A stretch of DNA of 64,000 nucleotides from Cyclobacteriaceae bacterium YHN15 (GTDB taxonomy: Bacteria > Bacteroidota > Bacteroidia > Cytophagales > Cyclobacteriaceae): contig RKQB01000003.1 of NCBI GenBank assembly GCA_003797895.1, positions 62,001-126,000 on the forward strand, in the 5' to 3' direction. Below, piece after piece: positions 11,701 to 20,749 of this stretch. Each line of letters starts with the position of its first letter. The first letter of the stretch is position 1. The notes under the pieces are model-generated. The model had not been told where the DNA came from. It saw only the letters and a program-made list of their open reading frames with translations, and searched no databases. A program made the position numbers and the translations under genes.

Positions 11701-12073
11701 ATTCATCTTCTTTGAGGTAACCAAAATCTTCCAATGAACCATAGTAAAAATTTCCTTTTCCATCATTTAATAATGCCCGTGTGGTGGTATTGAGACTTTT
11801 TATTGGGGAAATCAGGGTCTCCCAAGTATTTCCATCATATTTGAATATGCCAGTTGAGGTTCCGAAATACATAATACCCCTGTGATCCTGATCAATACTC
11901 CAGATCTGGGCACTACCTCTATATTCTTTAGAAGAATAATTTGTAATGGTTGGAATACTTTGGGAGGCATTGATCTGACCAGAAGTCATGTAAGGGACAA
12001 AGCCCAATAGAATAATAAAAAATAGACATGCAATTCTCCTTATTGGCAAGGGTTTGTGAGATATATCTTCCAT
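8795..12073 (-). CDS. Propeller-sensor histidine kinase (tandem paralogue)
   Basis: At 1092 residues, this protein has a cleavable-type N-terminus (LLGFVPYMTSGQ) rather than a lipobox, then propeller repeats (DQDHRGIMYFGTSTGIFKYD, DSGGTLWAGTNNGI, DTDGELWGGTQAGE), a Y_Y_Y domain ending in YSFVILPPWYATWW, one membrane helix, a coiled coil of Lys/Glu, His854 in [14 protein letters not shown], and a HATPase with DNGEGIPESVKSKIFQPFF and GQGTGLGLSL. The catalytic region is close to that of the kinase 265 nt downstream on the same strand, which suggests a tandem duplication with divergent sensors. No receiver domain is fused. The 265 nt between the two genes shows no repeat or other gene. Confidence 0.9.
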   Translation of the reverse strand: MEDISHKPLPIRRIACLFFIILLGFVPYMTSGQINASQSIPTITNYSSKEYRGSAQIWSIDQDHRGIMYFGTSTGIFKYDGNTWETLISPIKSLNTTTRALLNDGKGNFYYGSLEDFGYLKEDEYGNIKQISLIGLIPEEHRVFNEIWTIHELNEKIYFQARGSIFIYSPEEEGKKPFIEVWKPDTQFMYAFLLDDTYYVHQIDLGLFKLVDGKLELIPGSEFLGKDRTQVMFNSGSNGQFVIGTFREGLHHFNGKSFTPFKTEADEFLIDSRLYKGTELPDNSIVLADAANGILIIDANGKLITRINTSKELIDDGVYSLFVDSGGTLWAGTNNGISKIEISSPLSRLVSPDRQLGNILSLNVLEDNLFIGGSQNLLFLDKKDGMIKQVMDVPSAQIFNITLDGNQLLISNQGIYSYKNGKSSKIPVAENLQIIQILISESHPGYVFISGAFGLGVLKRERSLMTSGDEYKWEFIGQLPQIERNIYSLAEDTDGELWGGTQAGEFFRITWAKTASNNIDLTNSKVRSFSEADGLPGTSGRVTKVRDRIYLSAIDGFYYFEKSEERFIKDAVFSFSNEIANVNFDSFTLLKDNLDQVIIFFKNERKLAVPGPDGTYTIQDYPINLFTGEGLSTFYSEPNGVFWLATDEGLIRIDGEKPNSTDQPFPVYFTKIIASSDTLSHKFQTEKTAFPEIEFKSNSIRFTYAAPFFIQEKLTKYQTFLEGFDTDWSNWEETSFREFTNLPYGTYTFRVKAKNIYNTISDEISYSFVILPPWYATWWAYLMYFVGFGLLVYGLVRMQTGRILTKEKERTREKELEQAKEIEKAYEHLKSTQAQLIQSEKMASLGELTAGIAHEIQNPLNFVNNFSELNSELIEELVEEAEKGNIEEVKAIASDIRENETKINHHGKRAESIVKGMLQHSRTGSGKKELTDLNALIDEYLRLAYHGLRAKDKSFQADFKADLDPHLPKVEVMPQDMGRVLLNLINNAFYAVNEKRKKLLEIGDTSYKPMVKVKTQSLGNAIEISVSDNGEGIPESVKSKIFQPFFTTKPTGQGTGLGLSLSYDIVKAHEGILELDSTPGVSTQFRIILPLK

Positions 12074-12204
12074 GAAATTAGATTTACAGCAATAATGCTG
12101 ATATTTCCCTAAAATAGGGATTTCATTTGGAAAATTTTGAAAATGAATTAAAATCCAAATAAAAAATTTGGATGAAATTAGAATAGTATAATAAAATCAA
12201 ACTT

Positions 12205-14412
12205 TTACCTCGCCAAGGGATCAGGCCGCATCTGGAATTTATAAACCTTGCTGGTGGTTCCTTTGCCTCCTTCCATATGGAATGGTGTCCTTGTACTGAT
12301 AGTGGCCCAAATCCCTCGCCCTTTCCATCCTGCATTGGGATCATCGATACGACCGTCCATCCATTTGGTGTAAAAACCCAAAGGATAAGGAACCCGCAAT
12401 ACCACCCATTTGCCGTCTTCAAGGACCAATAAACCCTCCGAGCCGTTTCCGGTATTGATGGGGATGTTTTCGCCTAAACCCAAAGTATTGAACTGATCCA
12501 CCCAGGTATAATAGCTGGATTCCGCACTCCCTGACTCATCCAATCCCTTCAATTGGGGCAAAGGCTCAGTATAAAAAGTCCAACCTTCCGGACAATGTTG
12601 GCCTGTGGCATTGGGTCCGTTCAAAGGACCTTGGCATTTCCTTCTGTCAAAACTCGCTAAATGCCCACTGGCCAAGGCTACCCAGGCCACTCCGTTACGG
12701 TCCACATCCATGCCTCTGGGAGAGTAACCTTCCACCGGATTTCCGGATTCATCAAGAGGGAGCTCATAGTATTCGACCAATGCAGTTTCTACGGGGTTTG
12801 TCCCAGGGTCCAACCGGATTACTGCTCCCGGATATCCCAAAGATGAACCCCAGACAGAACCATCAGGTGCGGGTGAAACTGCATACAGTCCTCTGGAAAT
12901 CCGTTTGTCTTTTTTCGGGTCAATAGGATCATTGGGTTCTACATAAGCATCTCTTTTTCCATTGCCGTTGGTATCCAGAATCAATGGAGTCCAGCCTTGG
13001 GAGGCCACTTCATCACCGGTTTCCTCGTACATTTTGGTATCCAGCCAACCTATTACCTGTCCGCCTCCACTGGTCCAGAGGGTATTGTTATCATCTTCGG
13101 CAAACATCAAATGGTGCGTACTGAAACAGGTACTGATATGTTTATATTCTTTGGTTTTGGGATCATATACGCCCAAATGCCGATAAGATCTTTCCACTGG
13201 AAATGCTTTGGCAGCAGGATGATCTGAACCTTCCAAACAAAATGAAGGATTTTCAAAGGGGCGCACAGCAGCCGTAATCCAAACTTTTCCTTTATCATCA
13301 AACATGGGATTGTGGACATTTGCCTGACTGTTCCAAATGGCCTCATCCCCCCAATAGGGAGAGGGTGCCGCCACCTCTGGGCCTGTAGCCAAAGGGGTGT
13401 TGGGATCCCGTACGGTCAAGGGAACCTGACTGATCTCATGACTGGAGGGATCCAGTACAGGCAAATAATCTGCACTGGCTTCCAAAGCACCATATACCGG
13501 GCCATTGGCATTGAGTGTAGGATTTCTCCGGTCTGTGGAAACCACATCATGTAGATAGGCTTTTGGATCTGCCCAATCCCATTGGGTAATCACTACATTT
13601 CTTTCAATTCCCTGAGGTCTGGGTGGAGTTTCAGGTATTTCCCCTGCCTTAATCCTATCGGTCCAATCCGCAAACATTTTAAGAACAGCCTCTCTGCCCA
13701 AATTTTGAATACCGCCAATCATACTGGGGCCTGCTTGACCCGACTGCAATCGTCTTTCCCAGGCTTCTTCTGAAGAATGAAAATCTCCCAAGTTTTCGGA
13801 AATATTCCTAGTTCCCAGACTCCCCAATTGATGGCATGCCATACAGTTTCCTGATTTGATACTCCTCAAAAAATCAGCCCTGGTTTTGATATTGGGGGAA
13901 ATGCCATTTCCTGCGGGGCCTGTACCCGGAAAATCACTTTGTTCAGGTGCTCTCAAAAGAGAAAACCAATATCCTCCAGGGTAATAATAAGCAGCGGCTT
14001 CAGGACTTGGGGCAGGAACAGCCTCTAAATTGATGGATTTACCTGGTGTAATTTCTTTTTTTTGAGAGTCAATCAATCCATATCCCCTCACCCAAATGGT
14101 ATATTTTGCTTCTGGAAGTTCCGGTATTAAAAATTTTCCTTCATCATTGGTAACCACGATTTTTGCATAGCGTGTGGGTAGGTCAAAAGTCTCGGCAATT
14201 ACCCATACACCGGCTTCAGGACCACTGGGGCCTGTCACCACTCCGCCAATATCCGTTTTCCCAACTTCAACCTGTTTTTCCGGACTGCAGGAAGTCCAAA
14301 AAATGAGACTGAAACAGCAGAAGCAAAGAAAACCAATCAGGGAAAAAATGATCTTAGTTTGCTTATTGTTTTTTTTTGGAGAGAATAATCGGAGGTTATT
14401 TTGGTCTTTCAT
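12205..14412 (-). CDS. Lipoprotein with carboxypeptidase-regulatory-like domain, c-type heme motif and propeller-like region
   Basis: I place the start at the ATG at 14412, because it precedes a membrane/lipoprotein signal (SLIFWTSCSPEKQ); a longer frame exists to 14502. Near residues 45-110 lies a carboxypeptidase-regulatory-like beta domain (GVVTGPSGPEAGVWVIAE). A single CMACH (Cys190, Cys193, His194) is a canonical c-type heme attachment motif. The remaining roughly 400 residues contain repeated short blades (PAPDGSVWGSSLGYPGAVIR, DVDRNGVAWVALASGHLASF) like the streptogramin-lyase/NHL-type propeller. The combination suggests a periplasmic heme-bearing oxidoreductase or binding protein, but no substrate can be named. 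It stands alone, upstream of the kinases on the same strand. Confidence 0.75.
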   Translation of the reverse strand: MKDQNNLRLFSPKKNNKQTKIIFSLIGFLCFCCFSLIFWTSCSPEKQVEVGKTDIGGVVTGPSGPEAGVWVIAETFDLPTRYAKIVVTNDEGKFLIPELPEAKYTIWVRGYGLIDSQKKEITPGKSINLEAVPAPSPEAAAYYYPGGYWFSLLRAPEQSDFPGTGPAGNGISPNIKTRADFLRSIKSGNCMACHQLGSLGTRNISENLGDFHSSEEAWERRLQSGQAGPSMIGGIQNLGREAVLKMFADWTDRIKAGEIPETPPRPQGIERNVVITQWDWADPKAYLHDVVSTDRRNPTLNANGPVYGALEASADYLPVLDPSSHEISQVPLTVRDPNTPLATGPEVAAPSPYWGDEAIWNSQANVHNPMFDDKGKVWITAAVRPFENPSFCLEGSDHPAAKAFPVERSYRHLGVYDPKTKEYKHISTCFSTHHLMFAEDDNNTLWTSGGGQVIGWLDTKMYEETGDEVASQGWTPLILDTNGNGKRDAYVEPNDPIDPKKDKRISRGLYAVSPAPDGSVWGSSLGYPGAVIRLDPGTNPVETALVEYYELPLDESGNPVEGYSPRGMDVDRNGVAWVALASGHLASFDRRKCQGPLNGPNATGQHCPEGWTFYTEPLPQLKGLDESGSAESSYYTWVDQFNTLGLGENIPINTGNGSEGLLVLEDGKWVVLRVPYPLGFYTKWMDGRIDDPNAGWKGRGIWATISTRTPFHMEGGKGTTSKVYKFQMRPDPLAR

Positions 14413-14640
14413 ATCCTTATGGTTTAGGGGAATTAAGTCTAAAAAAACAATTTGAAATCGTATTAACTCAATCAAATATACCATTTTAATAAGACGATGC
14501 ATAGGGAAAAAATGATTAAATCACTAACAATCAATCTGAAAGGAAAAGAATAAACTTCCTTGAACAACCCTTCCCAAATTTCTGCTATATTCGAAACAAG
14601 AAGAATTTGCATAAGAAATCCATTCAATGAACTTCAGGAA

Positions 14641-15366
14641 ATGAATAAATCGCTCTACCAAAAATCTGCTTTTTGGCTTATCCTTTTTTTCGGGTTTGCG
14701 GTTTTTGGGTTTTGGAAAAGCTATTATTCCCCTTCGGATAAAGACCTGTCATTTTACCAGCATTTCCATGGCATCAGCATGACGGTTTGGTGCCTGATAC
14801 TGATCGGGCAGGCTTTTTTGATCCGGTTCAAAAAGTATGACATCCATAGGGTGATTGGTAAAAGTTCATTTGTTATTTTCCCTATTCTGATACTTTCGAC
14901 TTTTTTGTTGATCCATTTCAGCTTGGGTTCCTCAGGAAGTATCAATACAAGGACACTCAATTCTATGGCACTGATGGTCAATGCCACCCTAATTTTGATC
15001 GTTATTTATGGATTGGGGATGTATTTCAGAAAGGAAAGGTTAACCCATGCCCGGTATATGGTCTGCACCATATTCCCTATGTTTACTCCGATCACGGATA
15101 GGATCATTTACAATTATATCAGGCCTTTAGTACCCTTGGCCCCAAAGATTGAGGGTATGCCCATTGTGCCCTTTTATGGTTTTTTGTTGGCGGATATGAT
15201 TGTGCTCGGGTTGGTAATCTGGGACTGGAAAACCCATAAGCGGAAAGATGTGTTTTTGATTGTATTGGGCTTATTGTTGATTTACCATATATCGGCGTTT
15301 ACATTTTATAGATTTGATTTTTGGAGGAGTTTTACCGAGTGGTTTTTGGGGTTAAACTTAACATAG
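14641..15366 (+). CDS. DUF2306-like multi-pass membrane protein
   Basis: The ATG at 14641 is preferred over an upstream TTG at 14560, because the sequence from here begins a clean first helix (FWLILFFGFAVFGFW). About seven hydrophobic segments are visible. YQHFHGISMTVWCLILIGQA and DIHRVIGKSSFVIFPILIL contain the histidines that are conserved in DUF2306-type and related heme-less b-type membrane proteins. LTHARYMVCTIFPMFTPITD is a further conserved-looking block. Function unknown. It is separated from the minus-strand heme lipoprotein by about 230 nt and is divergent from it. Confidence 0.6.
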   Translation: MNKSLYQKSAFWLILFFGFAVFGFWKSYYSPSDKDLSFYQHFHGISMTVWCLILIGQAFLIRFKKYDIHRVIGKSSFVIFPILILSTFLLIHFSLGSSGSINTRTLNSMALMVNATLILIVIYGLGMYFRKERLTHARYMVCTIFPMFTPITDRIIYNYIRPLVPLAPKIEGMPIVPFYGFLLADMIVLGLVIWDWKTHKRKDVFLIVLGLLLIYHISAFTFYRFDFWRSFTEWFLGLNLT

Positions 15367-15530
15367 ACAATCATTGGAATTCGGGTTAATTTGTTTCCCG
15401 ACCAATATGGATGGTGGTATTTAAATACAATTTTTAGAAGAAGAAAGCTTGATTAAATACCCTTAAGCTTTGTAGATGTCAATTTAAACCCTTTCAGTTG
15501 GGAAAATCTTGGAACCATTCTTCATTATAA

Positions 15531-15860
15531 CCCCACACTGCCATGTGGGGCTAATCAAATTGATTCCCTTCAGGAATTCAACTAAACCAACAAATGCGGG
15601 AAGAAATAAAACCTTATTGGGATCAAATTATGGGTATAAAACTCAGTAATTAAAGAATACTGAATACTTACTTTAACCAAGCACATGATTACTGGAAGCC
15701 TGACAAGGCTGAATCCTAAAAGAAAGGAATTAAGGAAAGGAAATGGACAATTTAATCATGCATCAACGACAAAGTCGTTGAATACAATTAGCCACACATT
15801 GCCATGTGTGGAAATCAAATGGAATTTTCAATTTGCCATTTCAACACTGAAGGTGTTGAA
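15531..15860. repeat. REP-like palindrome array in a 550-nt gene-free stretch
   Basis: The gap 15367-15916 holds no credible gene. It contains CCCCACACTGCCATGTGGGG at 15531-15550, then GGCTAATC, then a weaker GATTCCCTTCAGGAATTC hairpin. Later come CAACGACAAAGTCGTTG at 15764-15780, a linker with ATTAGCC, CCACACATTGCCATGTGTGG at 15792-15811, and a TTCAACAC/GTGTTGAA stem at 15840-15860. The same modules recur at 48.4-49.0, 51.4-51.8 and 52.4-52.7 kb. There is no transposase here. Confidence 0.8.
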
Positions 15861-15916
15861 TTTCCCCATATTTTTTTCAAATTTAGACATTCAATTCCAA
15901 CTCATAATACCTCGTA

Positions 15917-17020
15917 ATGAACTTCAAATCCCCCCATTCCAACATCCCCTTTTTTACATTTGTAATCTACCTCTTGCTCATTTCCCCTGTTTCGGCCCAA
16001 ATTTCAAAGGTTGAAAAAGCCTTTGCAGATGCTGAATCCAAAGGCTTTTCAGGCGTGTTGCTTTTGGCCATTGATGGAAAGGTTGTTTTTGAAGAAGCCA
16101 CAGGCTACCGTTCTTTTGAGCAGAAAACCCCACTTCAAACCACAGACATTTTTGAAATGGCTTCTGTTTCCAAACAGTTTACGGCCATGATGGTGATGAA
16201 ATGTGCGGAAAAAGGGCTCTTGACTTATGATAACGAACTCACTGATTATCTGGACATTCCTTATCCTGGCATTACCATCAGGCAATTGCTGACCCATACC
16301 AATGGTTTGCCGGATTACCAGGACGTCATGGACAAGCATTGGGACAAAAGCAGAGTAGCTGACAATGGGGATATTCTGGAATATTTGCGCAAATACCATC
16401 CTCCCATGTTGGCCCAACCCGGAGAAAAATATGAGTACAGCAATACCGCCTATGTGTTCCTGGCCAGTATTGTGGAAAAAGTCACCGGCAGAGATTTTAT
16501 TGAATTGTCGCGGGAATGGATTTTCAATCCCCTTGGAATGGGAAATACCGATATCCGGACCTTGGAGGAAAAAGCCAGTGTAAACAATTTTGCTGCAGGT
16601 CATCTGAAAGATGAAAACGGGAACTACGTCAATGCCAATAAATTCCATTCTTCGGATTATACGGTTTGGTTGGGAAACAGAAAAGGGCCCGGAAGAGTCA
16701 GCAGTACGGCACAGGATTTATTGATCTGGGATCAGGCATTGTATGCAGGAACTTTGGTGGGTAAGGAAACTTTGGATTTGGCTTTTTCACCCCAGATATT
16801 GAACGATGGGAGTTTAAGTAACTATGGCTTTGGCTGGGATTTGAGTGAAGATCCGGATTTTGGTAAAATCGTATCCCACACCGGAGACAATCCGGGATAC
16901 AAGACACTGATCATGCGCTTTATCGACCAAAACAAAACCTTGATCCTGTTGAATAACAATGCCCATGAAGGGAAAGATGCGTTGATTGAAAGTGCTGTGG
17001 AGGCTTTAAGGGAATGGTGA
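15917..17020 (+). CDS. Secreted serine hydrolase, beta-lactamase (class C / PBP) family
   Basis: The 367-residue protein has a signal peptide ending near PVSAQ. Catalytic motifs are all present with normal spacing: SVSK (Ser83 nucleophile, Lys86), YSN (Tyr174, Asn176) and HTG (His321), the last replacing KTG as in many esterase or peptidase members. Such proteins act in the periplasm or outside the cell as D-aminopeptidases, esterases or peptidoglycan enzymes, and rarely as true beta-lactamases. The start at 15917 gives the only good signal peptide. It lies directly after the palindrome array. Confidence 0.88.
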   Translation: MNFKSPHSNIPFFTFVIYLLLISPVSAQISKVEKAFADAESKGFSGVLLLAIDGKVVFEEATGYRSFEQKTPLQTTDIFEMASVSKQFTAMMVMKCAEKGLLTYDNELTDYLDIPYPGITIRQLLTHTNGLPDYQDVMDKHWDKSRVADNGDILEYLRKYHPPMLAQPGEKYEYSNTAYVFLASIVEKVTGRDFIELSREWIFNPLGMGNTDIRTLEEKASVNNFAAGHLKDENGNYVNANKFHSSDYTVWLGNRKGPGRVSSTAQDLLIWDQALYAGTLVGKETLDLAFSPQILNDGSLSNYGFGWDLSEDPDFGKIVSHTGDNPGYKTLIMRFIDQNKTLILLNNNAHEGKDALIESAVEALREW

Positions 17021-17093
17021 GAAAAAAAATAGAGCACTTGGGAAAAAATCCAAATGCCCTTTCAGAGATTGCGTTTCTCCTTTTTAAAAAAGA

Positions 17094-17618
17094 TTACTTG
17101 GAAGGGGGTTTGATTTCAAATCCTTGCCCTCTCATAACATTTGACATATCATACCAGTAATGTAATCTGGCAATCTTACCATTCACTATTACACCGGCAG
17201 TATGATAGGGAACCCTTATGGTCTTACCTGTCTTTTTATCCTGAAGTGTATTTATGCCCCATGACAATACCCACTCTCCCTCGTTCCAATTGTTAGTCAC
17301 TTTGACAGGCAGATAAAGCTCTTGTGAAAGGGTATGCTTGAAAAGGTTGGTACTATTGGTATAATACTCCTTGTGCTGGGCCACGGTAAGAGAGTCCAAA
17401 CCTCCTCCCAAGCCATAGATCATCGCATTAGGTGCGAATTGGGCATTCATGGTGGCCACATCCCCTGCCTGAAGTGCTTTGGTATATTTCTGCACCACTT
17501 CCAAAGCTTTTGCTGCATTCTGAAATTCCAGGGTCACTACTTGTTCCTGTGCTTTTGAAATCGCCGGTATCAGCATGATAACCAACACCAACGGCATAAT
17601 AATTTTTAAAATTTTCAT
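17094..17618 (-). CDS. Secreted NTF2/SnoaL-like protein
   Basis: Start chosen at the ATG at 17618, which gives a signal peptide (IMPLVLVIMLIPAISKAQ); the open frame extends to 17690 but adds a Leu/Thr-rich non-signal segment. The mature part has the order of an NTF2-like cone: a first helix (AAKALEVVQKYTKALQAGDV), an early strand (FAPNAMIYGL), then WVLSWGINTLQDKKTGKTIR and a C-terminal strand GKIARLHYWYDM. Proteins of this fold are small binding proteins or isomerases; no active-site assignment is possible. It is convergent with the serine hydrolase. Confidence 0.7.
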   Translation of the reverse strand: MKILKIIMPLVLVIMLIPAISKAQEQVVTLEFQNAAKALEVVQKYTKALQAGDVATMNAQFAPNAMIYGLGGGLDSLTVAQHKEYYTNSTNLFKHTLSQELYLPVKVTNNWNEGEWVLSWGINTLQDKKTGKTIRVPYHTAGVIVNGKIARLHYWYDMSNVMRGQGFEIKPPSK

Positions 17619-17883
17619 AAAGAAAGAGGTTAAAGTTAAAAGATCTGTCAATGATGTAACTTCCTGAAAATTGTTCAAAGTTAAAATCAAACCGGGACGA
17701 ATGAACGGATTTATTGTCCCAAAGCACCTAAAAAGTTTCCCAATGAAAATTGATTTAAAAATATATAATTAGTTAATTTTATATTTAATAGAATTTTATT
17801 TTTTATTTTTTAAAATATTAAAACAAAGTTATTAAATTGTCCTGCATAAAAGAAAACCACTTACAACCGATAACATCCATCAA

Positions 17884-19884
17884 ATGAGAAAGAAATCCTA
17901 CTCATATTTCACTTGTTTCCTTTTCATCTTAATCAGTGGAAATTTATTTTCTCAGTCCACTCTACTACAATTTAGGCATCCCTTGGACCCGCTTGACACC
18001 AATGAGATCAAGATTGTCAAACAGGTTTTATTAAGGGAAAATAAAGTTAGAAATGACAGTACCAGCTTATATAGTATCATCAACTTATTGGAGCCGCCCA
18101 AAAGTGAGGTCTTGGCCTATAAACCAGGCGATGATTTCAGGCGTGAAGCTTTTGCTTATGTGTACGATTATCCTGCAAATGCCCTTGGAAAAGCTGTTAT
18201 TGACTTAAAGCAACAAAAACTACTTTCTTTCGAAAAAATAGACGGCAAACAACCTACAGGGGCTTTTAAAGCAGATTCCATCGCTTCTGAGATTGTCAAA
18301 AACAATTCAGAATGGGACGCTGCGCTTACCAAAAGGGGCATAAACCCCGATTCGGTGAAAGCCAGTTTTGGGAATTTTGCCGCTGATCTGGGACTTGCCC
18401 CATTGGGTAATAGGGAACTGATAGTTTCTCCTGTCTACAAAAATAAGCAGTTCAGCAGGATGCCTATTGGAGGAATTTATGCCTATGTGGATGTCACGGA
18501 CAAAAAAGTCCTGAAAGTAGTGGATAGTGGAGGAGGTTGGTCAGATCCTGTGAAGGTGGGCTATTTCGAGGGAGATTCCATCAAAATTGACATGACCGCA
18601 CCCAAACAAGTATTGATTACCCAGCCGGAAGGGGTGAATTACCGTATTGAAGGGAATCAGGTGATTTCCCCCCTTTGGAAATTCAGATTCAGTATCCACA
18701 GCAGGGAAGGACTGGTGATTCATGATCTGCACTACTTTGATCAGGAACAAAAGAAGTGGCGCTATATCATGTATCGGGGCGGACTGGCAGAAATGATCGT
18801 GAATTATGGTTCTCCGGATTTGTTGAATGCCTCCAATAACTATTTTGATGTCGGAGAATTCAGGTTATTTCAGACCAAAGCCAGACCCCTCACCTATGGT
18901 GCTGACGCCCCGGAGAATGCCACTTATCTTCCCGCGGTATTGCATGATGATTTTGCCAAACCTATTGTTTCGGATAGTGCTATTGCCGTATTTGAAGAAT
19001 ATGGCGGAGTGCTGTGGAGGCATCAAAACCATGCCAGGAGGGCAACCAATCTCGCCATCAAATATTACATCACCGCAGGTAATTATGATTACGGGTTTAA
19101 ATGGACTTTCAAAGAAGACGGCACCGTGGAGATTGTCACAGAACTCAATGGCATTGCCCATATACGTGTCGTGGAGCGGGTCACTGATGATCCCGGAAGT
19201 GCTGATGAGGCCTATCAGGGAAATTATTTCGGAACTATTGTTGAACCACATGTGGAAGCCAACAACCATCAGCATTTTTTCATTTTTAGGCTTGATCTCG
19301 ATATTGATGGCCAGCACAATTCCGTAGGAGAAATGAATATGGTTGCAGTACCTAAGGGACCGGACAACCCTTATGGGAATGCCATTATAGGGAAAATGGA
19401 CATGTTTAAGAATGAGCTTGAGGCCAAACGGATGGCAAACGCTGCCAGCAGCAGGATGTGGATGGTCATGAACCATCATGTGAAGAATAAATTCAACCAT
19501 ATGTCCTCATACATGCTTATGCCTAGTCCGGGTGTGGTACCATTGGCGGAAGTTGGTTCTTCGCTTTACAACCGGGCCGGGGCACTTTATCATCATTTTT
19601 GGACTACTCCTTATAATGCAGATGAAATGTATCCTACGGGTGATTTCCCGGTCAGCAACCAGAAAAATGAAGGATTGCCCAAATGGACAAAGCAAAACAG
19701 GAATATTGATAATACCGATGTGGTCGTATGGTATGTTGCCGGAGTCAATCACATCGTGCGGCCTGAGGAATGGCCCATCATGAATCAGCATACGGTATCG
19801 ATTACCCTAATGCCATTTGGCTTTATGTCAAAAAATCCGGTTTTGGGTTTACCCCCGGTTAAATTGCCAACAACAAATAAATAA
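17884..19884 (+). CDS. Copper amine oxidase (primary-amine oxidase)
   Basis: The 666-residue protein has a signal peptide (LFILISGNLFSQ), so it acts in the periplasm. All hallmarks are visible: the catalytic base Asp322 in NNYFDVGEFRLF, the topaquinone precursor Tyr401 in TAGNYDYG (consensus TxxNYD/E), copper ligands His462 and His464 in NNHQHFF, and a third ligand His636 in MNQHTV. The length matches the bacterial family without the extra D1 domain. It oxidizes primary amines to aldehydes, releasing ammonia and hydrogen peroxide. No transporter or aldehyde dehydrogenase is adjacent, so the substrate is open. The 265 nt upstream are AT-rich and I see no clear promoter. Confidence 0.92.
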   Translation: MRKKSYSYFTCFLFILISGNLFSQSTLLQFRHPLDPLDTNEIKIVKQVLLRENKVRNDSTSLYSIINLLEPPKSEVLAYKPGDDFRREAFAYVYDYPANALGKAVIDLKQQKLLSFEKIDGKQPTGAFKADSIASEIVKNNSEWDAALTKRGINPDSVKASFGNFAADLGLAPLGNRELIVSPVYKNKQFSRMPIGGIYAYVDVTDKKVLKVVDSGGGWSDPVKVGYFEGDSIKIDMTAPKQVLITQPEGVNYRIEGNQVISPLWKFRFSIHSREGLVIHDLHYFDQEQKKWRYIMYRGGLAEMIVNYGSPDLLNASNNYFDVGEFRLFQTKARPLTYGADAPENATYLPAVLHDDFAKPIVSDSAIAVFEEYGGVLWRHQNHARRATNLAIKYYITAGNYDYGFKWTFKEDGTVEIVTELNGIAHIRVVERVTDDPGSADEAYQGNYFGTIVEPHVEANNHQHFFIFRLDLDIDGQHNSVGEMNMVAVPKGPDNPYGNAIIGKMDMFKNELEAKRMANAASSRMWMVMNHHVKNKFNHMSSYMLMPSPGVVPLAEVGSSLYNRAGALYHHFWTTPYNADEMYPTGDFPVSNQKNEGLPKWTKQNRNIDNTDVVVWYVAGVNHIVRPEEWPIMNQHTVSITLMPFGFMSKNPVLGLPPVKLPTTNK

Positions 19885-19957
19885 ATGGCCTGAACCAAAA
19901 AACATAATATAGCTCATTGAAATATTAGGTTAAAAAAAACCTCTTTTCAGGTATTTA

Positions 19958-19980
19958 AAGCATTTTATTTTAAAATGCTT
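19958..19980. terminator. Hairpin between convergent genes, possible bidirectional terminator
   Basis: AAGCATTTTA, TTT, TAAAATGCTT forms a 10-bp perfect stem. It overlaps the last codons of the minus-strand gene and follows the amine oxidase by about 75 nt. The stem is AT-rich, so efficiency is uncertain. Confidence 0.45.
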
Positions 19981-20482
19981 GTCCAATTCTTAAACGAGCT
20001 CCGGGAGAAATGGAGCCTGTATCGTTAAAAGCGTTACCGGTATGGGGACCAATATCAAAACTCATTGAGAAATTGGTTTTCGTTAATCGGCTGATGCCGA
20101 TAGGAATATAACCGAATCTTCCTTCAGCAAGCGCACCTGCACCCACGATTACTCCTGTATAAAAACTTATTTTACCTGTTCTGAGGGAGGGAAGGTAAAT
20201 TTTTGGGCCAATTGAAAATCCAATCAATCCGGCGGAAACCTCAGCTGCAAAATTTTTGAAAAATAGTCTTTCATAAGAAAGTGCCAAAGTAGGATCTGTA
20301 ATTCCTACTTGTAAACCGAGAATATTTTTTGGTTCATTGGATTCTTTTGGTTCAAAAGTTTGGGGCTTCCCTTTTTGATTTGAGTTATTATCCAAAGCTA
20401 TCGAACTCGTAGAATTATAGGTCTGACCAGAGGCACTTATGGAAAAAAAGAAGAGCAGTAATAAGGGGTTTAGGATTTTCAT
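19970..20482 (-). CDS. Small secreted protein, possible outer-membrane beta-barrel
   Basis: The 170-residue protein starts with a clear signal peptide (LLLLFFFSISASGQ). After a Ser/Asn-rich linker come alternating short amphipathic stretches (LGLQVGITDPTLALSYERLF, AAEVSAGLIGFSIGPKIYL, FYTGVIVGAGALAEGRFGY, FSMSFDIGPHTG) ending in a terminal Phe, which resembles a small outer-membrane barrel. I do not recognise the family. It is convergent with the amine oxidase gene. Confidence 0.6.
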   Translation of the reverse strand: MKILNPLLLLFFFSISASGQTYNSTSSIALDNNSNQKGKPQTFEPKESNEPKNILGLQVGITDPTLALSYERLFFKNFAAEVSAGLIGFSIGPKIYLPSLRTGKISFYTGVIVGAGALAEGRFGYIPIGISRLTKTNFSMSFDIGPHTGNAFNDTGSISPGARLRIGQAF

Positions 20483-20749
20483 TTTTTATCTAATAATATA
20501 GTGTTAAAAAAATACAAACAAGAAAAATATAGTGAAAAAAATCTAATTATCAAGAACTTATAAAATTATTTATATTATTAATTTGAAACAACATAGATTC
20601 TTTCCTTTCTCCGCTAAGATCCAAAAGATATTTATCTAAAATCAGTATCAGGGCAATTCATAAAGCTTTTTTATACTGAAATAAAGGTTGTAATTTCACT
20701 TATTGCAGGCACCTTATTTCTACCACTACACCTCTAATCAATTTTCCCT

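Noticed and set aside
18865..19500. Long minus-strand frame (211 codons) inside the amine oxidase gene
   Set aside because: It is antisense to a gene with all catalytic residues, and its product has no recognisable domain.
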